This document shows positions 36,748 through 48,717 of a stretch of DNA of 64,000 nt, in pieces (positions within the stretch are counted from its first letter, which is position 1; each line of letters begins with the position of its first letter). The notes beneath the pieces are model-generated. The model saw only the letters and a program-made list of their open reading frames with translations. It was not told where the DNA came from and did no database searches. The stretch is taken from contig JARWIR010000027.1 in the NCBI GenBank assembly GCA_029959085.1, forward strand, positions 868,001 through 932,000, written 5' to 3'. The position numbers and the translations under genes were made by a program. This stretch comes from Nemophila menziesii. Its lineage: Eukaryota > Streptophyta > Magnoliopsida > Boraginales > Hydrophyllaceae.

Positions 36748-39700
36748 TGTCGAGCAAATTGGGGTGTTTTTTCACATTGGTGTAAATTAATTTGAATGTT
36801 TTTTTCATTTTTGATCAAATTTATAATTAATTATATTGAGAAAATTAGGTAGATTTTTCCTATATATATTTTACAGAATATCGAAATATATACCAACACC
36901 ACAAGAGATGTTTTTGCACTTAATTTGTTAGACCATCTATTCATAGTGGTTGGAGTATGTATGGAGAGTAGGGAAATAGATGTAAGAGAAATTAAATTAG
37001 GTTGTAAGACTTGTTTGACGCCTATTGGAGAAAGCATATTTTCAAACATCATATATGGTAGTCTACCATACATTCTTTTTATTTTATCTCCTTGTGGTTT
37101 ACATATGTGAACGTATTTTTATTTAGGTTGAAGAAATACATCATATCTTTTGTGGTCTTAGAAAATATGTGTATAAACTCATGATATTTTAAAAGTGTAC
37201 AATGTCACCTTATGTTATTAGAATAGTACACACAACCTATGAATTAAATGTTTATCTATTTGAATTATTTATTACATTTATTTTATATTTTTTGTGTTCA
37301 TGTCCCCTTGGTTAATGGTTGTTCTTTTTGTTAATTCTTATAGTCGAATTTTAATTTTAATTATATTTAATTTATTTTGATTATTACAGAATATGCTTCC
37401 TGGAATATCTTGCAATAGACTATTACCAGATTCCAGACAATGGTGACAAATTCAAGATACAAATTAATCGTGTAATCCAATTCTATTTCATATTTTAAAC
37501 ATTAATATTACACTTTTATTTGTTGTTGTCTATTATTTTTTTATGAACTAAATCATTTGTAGCTAGAGAAAGGGATAATGTATGAACCCTACATTTGGAT
37601 TATGATGTTTCATTGTGTTTTGGGATATTACTATTCAAATGAATTGATTTAGCATTCATTATGTATTTATGATTTCTTCAGCCCTTATGAAGATAAAGTT
37701 GTAGGTGGTATTAGTAGACTAGACTGTCATCCGGGAGCGAGAGAGGGGGAGATCGGATTATAGAAAATAATATATAATCATTCGGTGTGTCTTATTTAGT
37801 TAGGAGGTCTTGACTAACCGGATAGTCAATTAATTTAGAATTAATTATGTTTGAAAGTTTTGTACGGCTCACTCGGGAGATGTCCTTAGAATTGTAGGAT
37901 AACCCTCTATCTACCTGGGATGGAATTAAGGGATTTTAGAGTTTCGACTATTGCTAAAATAACAATTTACCATGATATCCATAAATGGGTAAATTCATAA
38001 TTAGTGGAAATTAGTAGCAACTCTCAAACTATCTTCTTATCTATATTCTCGTGTTGACTAGTATGTCCTTTGGTTAAAAATACATTACTAATCATATATT
38101 ATTTATTTTGACTTTAATCCTTACTTTTGAGAAACAAAAAATATATTTTATGTTTTAGTTAACTGTAATTTGTCCCCTCTACGCTTCCTGGAAAGACAAA
38201 AGAATTAACCTCCTAGTGCATATGGAGAACGATATTCCTAGTAATTATTTGTTACTTGTTAACGACTCATTCACTTGTGGGTAGTAGCTCCCCTATGTGT
38301 TGATTTACCTATCACACTCTAGGGGACAACAAAGGTAAATACACAGTGTAACGATTTTGTCCCTATACTAACGACATGTAGAGAAACGACATGTAATACA
38401 CTACCACAATGATACTGAATGTATAGTTGCATCCTTATCTTCAAACCTTTGACAATCTGGAATCTATCATATTTAGAAAATATGTACTTGGCGAACCCTA
38501 TAGTATATAAGTTAATGTATTTTTCTTGCAATACACTTAATACTCTAGTTCACTACTCTTATAAGCTTCATTTCATGACATCCAATTTAGATAATTTTAC
38601 AGTTAACTTTAACAATGTTTCATCAAAAGCATCCTCAATGGTGATATTAGCAATTTTTTTTGTGGTAGTCACTACTAGCTCTAAAAGACCTTGAAGGATT
38701 TTAAAAGTTATCTATGCTCGAACATTTTTATGAATGATATTTTGTTTTATTTATCACAACACTTATTTTAGTAAGAATAAGGGTAATACTCATAAGCCAT
38801 ACTTTTCAGAATGCAATTCATCAATGAATGTCGTAACACTACATTATAATTCATCAAAATTTAACTTTAACAAAAATAAACATTTAACTAGCATCACAAT
38901 GTCACCATCCTCTATTATTGGTAAATTCAAGGATATTTTAATAGATAAATTATCTTAGATTACTGTAAGAAGTCGAGTACATCTATTGAACAATTAACTA
39001 TTTAAAACTAAGTTTTTAAATAATTTGATTAAGTAGTAATAAATTAAAATATTAATTTTTAATTTTTTGCATAGGTAATGTTCAATTTATAAACAATAAC
39101 ATATAAAGACAATTAGGGGATTAAAACTTTATCGAACAAATATCAAAAGTATACAGTAGAAACAATTTTATTCATAGAAGTTAAATATAAAACTTTATTA
39201 GAAAATATATAATAAGAAAAAAATAATTTCATGTTATTTATTAAAATTATAATTTTAAACTATAATTAAAATATTAATACAATTTAGGGTCCACACTAAT
39301 TTCACAAACACAATAAAAAATAAACTACCCATTAAACCCTAATGTTGCCGCCTTTTCCTATACATATACATACATCTTCTTCCACTCTTAGTTTCAAACC
39401 TACTGTCAGCCTCCTCTTGATATTCCTTTTTTCGTCACTTTTACTATCTAACTCTAATGTCTAAATATTCGTTATCTTCTAATTTCAATCTTCTCTAATC
39501 GGAATTCATTTCTTCCATCCAATCTACTATTTTTCAATTTCTCTATAGTATCTCCCTCTTCTTCCTTAATTATGATATTATCCTCAACTATTGTCTCCAT
39601 CTAGATCTGCAGTCTTCTGTCTAAATACTATTTTTACATGCTAGTATCTTAGATCGTTGGCCATATCATTTTAATTTATAAATCTAAGGTACTTTTTTAA

Positions 39701-39902
39701 TTTAAAAATTTGTTCTACCAATGTGAATTAGTATAAATAGAGTAAATCACCTTCCTCATTTTCTCATTTTGTAGTGTAAATCATTTAAAGGAGGTGAGAT
39801 AGCAAATCTATGAATAGAATTTGGAATATAAAGGTATGTATACTAGTCTAAAACAAGTAAACTAACATTTTTTTCTTGTCTTTCAGGAACAAGAAGAAAG
39901 AG

Positions 39903-40076
39903 ATGGAAAGAGAAAACGCAACGCTATACTTAGCAAACTTGCAAATTGCTTTAGAAAATGAAAGGCTAAGAAAGTTAGCCAAACAGCTCACTGGAGAGAA
40001 GCGGCACCTGGAAGCAATGGTTGCTAGCTCATCCTCAAAGAAAAATGAAGTGAATCCCAAAAACACTGAGAAATGA
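39903..40076 (+). CDS. ZPR: LITTLE ZIPPER-like microprotein (unit 11)
   Basis: Intact 57 codons, Thr 7 and LysAsnThrGlu tail as in unit 6. TATA box at 39732-39739. Confidence 0.66.
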   Translation: MERENATLYLANLQIALENERLRKLAKQLTGEKRHLEAMVASSSSKKNEVNPKNTEK

Positions 40077-40249
40077 AGTATTTTTTTTGCTTGGAGAAAT
40101 GAAGTATTTGATCCCATCATGTTTTTCTTATTATTTAATAAATATGTGTTTGTTTGATTACCCACAAGAGTTTATTTGATGAATAGCTTTGAGACAGTAA
40201 ATGTAATGGTGTGATGTGTGCTTGTTGTTTGAATAATTGAATCTGCCTT

Positions 40250-40730
40250 TTAGCAATCTATTTTTAGTGTTTTATCTACGCTTGAGAACATTTCATAAAA
40301 CGCCTTAAAGTAGTTGTAAGCAATCTCCACATCTTCCTTCCCACAAATCTCTCTCACACTGCAATTAAACAAAAACAAGTAAAGATCTTGAGAGTAATAG
40401 AGAAATTAAACTCGATAATAAAATTAAAAAAAATATATATGTACCAACCTGTGCATAGATTGTTGAGGAATACGACAATCAACGGTACGAATTCTAACTC
40501 CAGAAGCAAGAATTGGACCAATAGTGGACCCACACCCCATATCATTTCTTACCACAAAGTCCTATAAAAAAACGAGTCTTCATTTCTGCCTTTTATATGA
40601 AGAAAATATAATAATATTTAATTACCTGAATTGGAAGATTATGAATTGTTGCAATTTTCTTAAAAAGAAAAGCAGTAATACCACTAGTGGCATATCGTTG
40701 ATTAGCATTATGTTCAAAAATTTGTTCTAC
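40250..40730 (-). pseudogene. M18 aminopeptidase fragment (unit 11)
   Basis: Duplicate of unit 6 with the same two Gly to Arg changes. Confidence 0.85.
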
Positions 40731-43700
40731 TGTCGAGCAAATTGGGGTGTTTTTTAACATTGGTGTAAATTAATTTGAATGGTATTTTCATTTTTGATCA
40801 AATTTATAATTAATTATATTGAGAAAATTAGGTAGATTTTTCCTATATATATTTTACAGAATATCGAAATATACACCAACACCACAAGAGATGTTTTTGC
40901 ACTTAATTTGTTAGACCATCTATTCATAGTGGTTGGAGTATGTATGGAGAGTAGGGAAATAGATGTAAGAGAAATTAAATTAGGTTGTAAGACTTGTTTG
41001 ACACCTATTGGAGAAAGCATATTTTCAAACATCATATATGGTAGTCTACCATACATTCTTTTTATTTTATCTCCTTGTGGTTTACATATGTGAACGTATT
41101 TTTATTTAGGTTGAAGAAATACATCATATCTTTTGTGGTCTTAGAAAATATGTGTATAAACTCATGATATTTTAAAAGTGTACAATGTCACCTTATGTTA
41201 TTAGAATAGTACACACAGCCTATGAATTAAATGTTTATCTATTCAAATTATTTATTACATTTATTTTATATTTTTTGTGTTCATGTCCCCTTGGTAAATG
41301 GTTGTTCTTTTTGTTAATTCTTATAGTCAAATTTTAATTTTAATTATATTTAATTTATTTTGATTATTACAGAATATGCTTCCTAGAATATCTTGCAATA
41401 GACTATTACCAGATTCCAGACAATGGTGACAAATTCAAGATACAAATTAATAGTGTAATCCAATTCTATTTTATATTTTAAACATGAATATTACACTTTT
41501 ATTTGTTGTTGTCTATTATTTTTTTATGAACTAAATCATTTGTAGCTAGAGAAACGGATAATGTATGAACCCTACATTTGGATTATGATGTTTCATTGTG
41601 TTTTGGGATATTACTATTCAAATGAATTGATTTAGCATTCATTATGTATTTATGATTTCTTCAGCCCTTATGAAGATAAAGTTGTAGGTGGTATTAGTAG
41701 ACTAGACTGTCATCCGGGAGGGAGAGAGGGGGAGATCGGATTATAGAAAATAATATATAATAATTCGGTGTGTCTTATTGAGTTAGGAGGTCTTGACTAA
41801 CCGGATAGTCAAATAATTTAGAATTAATTACGTTTGAAAGTTTTGTACGGCTCACTCGGGAGAGTTCCATAGAATTGTAGGATAACCCTCAATCTACATG
41901 GGATGGAATTAAGGGATTTTAGAGTTTCGACTATTGCTAAAATAACAATTTACCATGATATCCATAAATGGGTAAATTCATAATTAGTGGAAATTAGTAG
42001 CGACTCTCAAACTATCTTCTTATCTATATTCTCGTGTTGACTAGTATGTCCTTTGGTTAAAAATACATTACTAATCATATATTATTTATTTTGACTTTAA
42101 TCCTTTCTTTTGAGAAACAAAAAATATATTTTATGTTTTAGTTAACTGTAATTTGTCCCCTCTACGCTTCCTGGAAAGACAAAAGAATTAACCTCCTAGT
42201 GCTATGGAGAACGATATTCCTAGTAATTATTTGTTACTTGTTAACGACTCATTCACTTGTGGGTAGTAGCTCCCCTAGGTGTTGATTTACCTATCACACT
42301 CTAGGGGACAACAAAGGTAAATACACATTGTAACGATTTTGTCCCTATACTAACGACATGTGGAGAAACGACATGTAATACACTACCACAATGATACTGA
42401 ATGTATAGTTGCATACTTATCTTCAAACCTTTGACAATCTGGAATCTATCATATTTAGAAAATATGTACTTGGCGAACCCTATAGGATATAAGTTAATGT
42501 ATTTTTCTTGCAATACACTTAACACTCTAGTTCACTACTCTTATAAGCTTCATTTCATGACATCCAATTTAGATAATTTTACAGTTAACTTTAACAATGT
42601 TTCATCAGAAGCATCCTCAATGGTGATATTAGCAATTTTTTTTTTGTGGTAGTCACTACTAGCTCTAAAAGACCTTGAAGGATTTTAAAAGTTATCTATG
42701 CTCGAACATTTTTACGAATGATATTTTGTTTTATTTATAACAACACTTATTTTAGTAAGAATAAAAGTAAAACTCATAAGCCATACTTTTCAGAATGCAA
42801 TTCATCAATGAATGTCGTAACACTACATTATAATTTATCATAATTTAACTTTGACAAAAATAATCATTTAACTAGCATCACAATGTCACCATCCTCTATT
42901 ATTGGTAAATTCAAGGATATTTTAATAGATAAATTATCTTAGATTACTGTAAGAAGTCGAGTACATCTATTGAACAATTAACTATTTAAAAACTAAGTTT
43001 TTAAATAATTTGATTAAGTAGTAATAAATTAAAATATTAATTTTTAATTTTTTGCATAGGTAATGTTCAATTTATAAACAATAACATATAAAGACAATTA
43101 GGGGATTAAAACTTTATCGAACAAATATCAAAAGTATACAGTAGAAACAATTTTATTCATAGAAGTTAAATATAAAACTTTATTAGAAAATATATAATAA
43201 GAAAAAAATAATTTCAGGTTATTTATTAAAATTATAATTTTAAACTATAATTAAAATATTAATACAATTTAGGGTCCACACTAATTTCACAAACACAATA
43301 AAAATAAACTACCCATTAAACCCTAATGTTGCCGCCTTTTCCTATACATATACATACATCTTCTTCCACTCTTAGTTTCAAACCTACTGTCAGCCTCCTC
43401 TTGATATTCCTTTTTTCGTCACTTTTACTATCTAACTCTAATGTCTAAATATTCGTTATCTTCTAATTTCAATCTTCTCTAATTGGAATTCATTTCTTCC
43501 ATCCAATCTACTTTTTTTCAATTTCTCTGTAGTATCTCCCTCTTCTTCCTTAATTATGATATTATCCTCAACTATTGTCTCCATCTAGATCTGCAGTCTT
43601 CTGTCTAAATACTATTTTTACATGCTAGTATCTTAGATCGTTGGCCATATCATTTCAATTTATAAATCTAAGGTACTTTTTTAATTTAAAAATTTGTTCT

Positions 43701-43886
43701 ACCAATGTGAATTAGTATAAATAGAGTAAATCACCTTCCTCATTTGCTCATTTTGTAGTGTAAATCATTTAAAGGAGGTGAGATAGCAAATTTATGAATA
43801 GAATTTGGAATATAAAGGTATGTATACTAGTCTAAAACAAGTAAACTAACATTTTTTTCTTGTCTTTCAGGAACAAGAAGAAAGAG

Positions 43887-44059
43887 ATGGAAGAGAAAAC
43901 GCAAGGCTATACTTAGCAAACTTGCAAATTGCTTTAGAAAATGAAAGGCTAAGAAAGTTAGCCAAACAGCTCACTGGAGAGAAGCGGCACCTGGAAGCAA
44001 TGGTTGCTAGCTCATCCTCAAAGAAAAATGAAGTGAATCCCAAAAAGACTGAGAAATGA
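43887..44059 (+). pseudogene. ZPR: LITTLE ZIPPER-like ORF, unit 12, frameshift
   Basis: Same 1-base deletion as unit 7, but the end of the ORF has the ordinary terminal Lys codon. TATA box at 43716-43723. Confidence 0.75.
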
Positions 44060-44232
44060 AGTATTTTTTTTGCTTGGAGAAATGAAGTATTTGATCCCAT
44101 CATGTTTTTCTTATTATTTAATAAATGTGTGTTTGTTTGATTACCCACAAGAGTTTATTTGATGAATAGCTTTGAGACAGTAAATGTAATGGTGTGATGT
44201 GTGTTTGTTGTTTGAATAATTGAATCTGCCTT

Positions 44233-44714
44233 TTAGCAATCTATTTTTAGTTTTTTTATCTACGCTAGAGAACATTTCATAAAACGCCTTAAAGTAGTTG
44301 TAAGCAATCCCCACATCTTCCTTCCCACAAATCTCTCTCACACTGCAATTAAACAAAAACAAGTAAAGATCTTGAGAGTAATTGAGAAATCAAACTCGAT
44401 AATAAAATTAAAAAATATATATATGTTCCAACCTGTGCATAGATTGTTGAGGAATACCACAATCAACAGTACGAATTCCAACTCCAGAAGCAAGAATTGG
44501 ACCAATAGTGGACCCACACCCCATATCATTTCTTACCACAAAGTCCTATAAAAAAACGAGTCTTCATTTCTGCCTCTTATATGAAGAAAATATAATAATA
44601 TTTAATTACCTGAACTGGAAGATTATGAATTGTTGCAATTTTCTTAAAAAGAAAAGCAGTAATACCACTAGTGGCATATCGTTGATTAGCATTATGTTCA
44701 AAAATTTGTTCTAC
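44233..44714 (-). pseudogene. M18 aminopeptidase fragment (unit 12)
   Basis: VREICGKEDVGIAY in the last exon. An extra T in the terminal T-run (AGTTTTTTTATC on plus) alters the C-terminal frame. CTACTATCG replaces CTACTGTCG at the upstream exon edge. Confidence 0.85.
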
Positions 44715-47700
44715 TATCGAGCAAATTGGGGTGTTTTTTCACATTGGTGTAAATTAATTTGAATGTTATTTTCATTTTTGATCAAATTTATAATTAATTA
44801 TATTGAGAAAATTAGGTAGATTTTTCCTATATATATTTTAAAGAATATCGAAATATACACCAACACCACAAGAGATGTTTTTGCACTTGATTTGTTAGAC
44901 CATCTATTCATAGTGGTTGGAGTATGTATGGAGAGTAGGGAAATAGATGAAAGAGAAATTAAATTAGGTTGTAAGACTTGTTTGACACCTATTGGAGAAA
45001 GCATATTTTCAAACATCATATATGGTAGTCTACCATACATTCTTTTTATTTTATCTCCTTGTGGTTTACATATGTGAACGTATTTTTATTTAGGTTGAAG
45101 AAATACATCATATCTTTTGTGGTCTTAGAAAATATGTGTATAAACTCATGAAATTTTAAAAGTGTACAATGTCACCTTATGTTATTAGAATAGTGCACAC
45201 AGCCTATGAGTTAAATGTTTATCTATTTGAATTATTTATTACATTTATTTTATATTTTTTGTGTTCATGTCCCCTTGGTAAATGGTTGTTCTTTTTGTTA
45301 ATTCTTATAGTCAATTTTAATTATATTTAATTTATTTTGATTATTACAGAATATGCTTCCTGGGATATCTTTCAATAGACTATTACCAAATTCCAGACAA
45401 TGGTGACAAATTCAAGATACAAATTAATAGTGTAATCCAATTCTATTTTATATTTTAAACATGAATATTACACTTTTATTTGTTGTTGTCTATTATTTTT
45501 TTATGATCAAAATCATTTGTAGCTAGAGAAATAGATAATGTATGAACCCTACATTTGGATTATGATGTTTCATTGTGTTTTTGGATATTACTATTCAAAT
45601 GAATTGATTTAGCATTCATTATGTATTTATGATTTCTTCAGCCCTTATGAAGATAAAGTTGTAGGTGGTATTAGTAGACTAGACTGTCATCCGGGAGGGG
45701 GAGAGGGGGAGATCTGATTATAGAAAATAATATATAATCATTCGGTGTGTGTTATTGAGTTAGGAGGTCTTGACTAACCGGATAGTCAATTAATTTAGAA
45801 TTAATTACGTTTGAAAGTTTTGTAGGGGTCACTCGGGAGAGGTCCATAGAATTGTAGGATAACCCTCTATCTACCTGGGATGGAATTAAGGGATTTTAGA
45901 GTTTCGACTATTGCTAAAATAACAATTTACCATGATATCCATAAATGGGTAAATTCATAATTAGTGGAAATTAGTAGCGACTCTCAAACTATCTTCTTAT
46001 CTATATTCTCGTGTTGACTAGTATGTCCTTTGGTTAAAAATACATTACTAATCATATATTATTTATTTTGACTTTAATCCTTACTTTTGAGAAACAAAAA
46101 ATATATTTTATGTTTTAGTTAACTGTAATTTGTCCCCTCTACGCTTCTTGGAAAGACAAAAGAATTAACCTCCTAGTGCATATGGAGAACGAAATTCCTA
46201 GTAATTATTTGTTACTTGTTAACGACTCATTCACTGGTGGTAGTAGCTCCCTTAGGTGTTGATTTACCTATCACACTCTAGGGGACAACAAAGGTAAATA
46301 CACATTGTAACGATTTTGTCCCTATACTAACGACATGTAGAGAAACGACATGTAATACACTACCACAATGATACTGAATGTATAGTTGCATCCTTATCTT
46401 CAAACGTTTGACAATCTGGAATCTATCATATTTAGAAAATATGTACTTGGCGAACCCTATAGGATATAAGTTAATGTATTTTTCTTGCAATACACTTAAC
46501 ACTCTAGTTCACTACTCTTATAAGCTTCATTTCATGACATCCAATTTAGATAATTTTACAGTTAACTTTAACAATGTTTTATCGGAAGCATCCTCAATGG
46601 TGATATTAGCAATTTTTTTTTGTGGTAGTCACTACTAGCTCCTAAAGACCTTGAAGGATTTTAAAAGTTATCTATGCTCGAACATTTTTATGAATGATAT
46701 TTTGTTTTATTTATCACAACACTTATTTTAGTAAGAATAAGGGTAATACTCATAAGCCATACTTTTCAGAATGCAATTCATCAATGAATGTCGTAACACT
46801 ACATTATAATTCATCAAAATTTAACTTTGACAAAAATAAACATTTAACTAGCATCACAATGTCACCATCCTCTATTATTGGTAAATTTAAGGATATTTTA
46901 ATAGATAAATTATCTTAGATTACTGTAAGAAGTCGAGTACATCTATTGAACAATTAACTATTTAAAAACTAAGTTTTTAAACAATTTGATTAAGTAGTAA
47001 TAAATTAAAATATTAATTTTTAATTTTTTGCATAGGTAATGTTCAATTTATAAACAATAACATATAAAGACAATTAGGGGATTAAAACTTTATCGAACAA
47101 ATATCAAAAGTATACAGTAGAAACAATTTTATTCATAGAAGTTAAATATAAAACTTTATTAGAAAATATATAATAAGAAAAAAATAATTTCATGTTATTT
47201 ATTAAAATTATAATTTTAAACTATAATTAAAATTATAATTTTAAACTATAATTAAAATATTAATACAATTTAAGGTCCACACTAATTTCACAAACACAAT
47301 AAAAAATAAACTACCCATTAAACCCTAATGTTGCTGCCTTTTCCTATACATATACATACATCTTCTTCCACTCTTTATTTCAAACCTACTGTCAGCCTCC
47401 TCTTGATATTCCTTTTTTCGTCACTTTTACTATCTAACTCTAATGTCTAAATATTCGTCATCTTCTAATTTCAATCTTCTCTAATCGGAATTCATTTCTT
47501 CGATCCAATCTACTTTTATTCAATTTCTCTGTAGTATCTCCCTCTTCTTCCTTAATTATGATATTATCCTCAACTATTGTCTCCATCTAGATCTGCAGTC
47601 TTCTGTCTAAATACTATTTTTACATGCTATTATCTTAGATCGTTGGCCATATCATTTCAATTTATAAATCTAAGGTACTTTTTTAATTTAAAAATTTGTT

Positions 47701-47888
47701 CTACCAATGTTAATTAGTATAAATAGAGTAAATCACCTTCCTCATTTTCTCATTTTGTAGTGTAAATCATTTAAAGGAGGTGAGATAGCAAATCTATGAA
47801 TAGAATTTGGAATATAAAGGTATGTATACTAGTCTAAAACAAGTAAACTAACATTTTTTTCATGTCTTTCAGGAACAAGAAGAAAGAG

Positions 47889-48062
47889 ATGGAAAGAGAA
47901 AACGCAAGGCTATACTTAGCAAACTTGCAAATTGCTTTAGAAAATGAAAGGCTAAGAAAGTTAGCCAAACAGCTCACTGGAGAGAAGCGGCACCTGGAAG
48001 CAATGGTTGCTAGCTCATCCTCAGAGAAAAATGAAGTGAATCCCAAAAAGACTGAGAAATGA
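47889..48062 (+). CDS. ZPR: LITTLE ZIPPER-like microprotein (unit 13)
   Basis: Intact 57 codons, Arg 7 and Glu in the SSSSEKN tail. The leader is closer to units 1-2 (ATGTTAATTAG upstream, CATGTCTTTCAG acceptor region). TATA box at 47718-47725. This unit may represent the undamaged relative of the unit 1-2 type. Confidence 0.66.
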   Translation: MERENARLYLANLQIALENERLRKLAKQLTGEKRHLEAMVASSSSEKNEVNPKKTEK

Positions 48063-48235
48063 AGTGTTTTTTTTGCTTGGAGAAATGAAGTATTTGATCC
48101 CATCATGTTTTTCTTATTATTTAATAAATGTGTGTTTGTTTGATTACCCACAAGAGTTTATTTGATGAATAGCTTTGAGACAGTAAATGTAATGGTGTGA
48201 TGTGTGTTTGTTGTTTGAATAATTGAATCTGCCTT

Positions 48236-48717
48236 TTAGCAATCTATTTTTAGTTTTTTATCTACGCTTGAGAACATTTCATAAAACGCCTTAAAGTAGT
48301 TGTAAGCAATCTCCACATCTTTCTTCCCACAAATCTCTCTCATAGTGCAATTAAACAAAAACAAGTAAAGATCTTGAGAGTAATTGAGAAATCAAACTCG
48401 ATAATAAAATTAAAAAAATATATATATGTACCAACCTGTGCATAGATTGTTGAGGAATACCACAATCAACAGTACGAATTCCAACTCCAGAAACAAGAAT
48501 TGGACCAATAGTGGACCCACACCCCATATCATTTCTTACCACAAAGTCCTATAAAAAAACGAGTCTTCATTTCTGCCTCTTATATGAAGAAAATATAATA
48601 ATATTTAATTACCTGAACTGGAAGATTATGAATTGTTGCAATTTTCTTAAAAAGAAAAGCAGTAATACCACTAGTGGCATATCGTTGATTAGCATTATGT
48701 TTAAAAATTTGTTCTAC
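48236..48717 (-). pseudogene. M18 aminopeptidase fragment (unit 13)
   Basis: The last acceptor is destroyed: minus-strand TTGCAG|TGTG is now TTGCACTATG. ILAS reads ILVS. The reading frames themselves are otherwise open. Confidence 0.85.

Larger units (their letters stand above)
35636..39619 (+). repeat. Array unit 10
   Basis: Duplicate of unit 5, sharing the AAATCTAAGAATAG leader and the extra T in the last aminopeptidase exon. It keeps the normal zipper leucine that unit 5 has lost. Confidence 0.95.
39620..43603 (+). repeat. Array unit 11
   Basis: Duplicate of unit 6, with the same private variants in the aminopeptidase fragment (ATACGACAATC, AACGGTACG) and in the 3' half of the unit. Confidence 0.95.
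29235..43966 (+). repeat. Large block duplication, copy 2 (units 8b-12a)
   Basis: Second copy of the block. Its right edge is the point in unit 12 where the sequence stops following unit 7 and starts following unit 13, between about 43890 and 44055 and inside the ZPR ORF. Confidence 0.88.
43604..47605 (+). repeat. Array unit 12 (4002 bases)
   Basis: The start matches unit 7a, including the ZPR deletion; the rest resembles unit 13. It is the longest unit because AATTATAATTTTAAACTAT is duplicated near 47210-47250, a change shared with unit 13. Confidence 0.95.
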
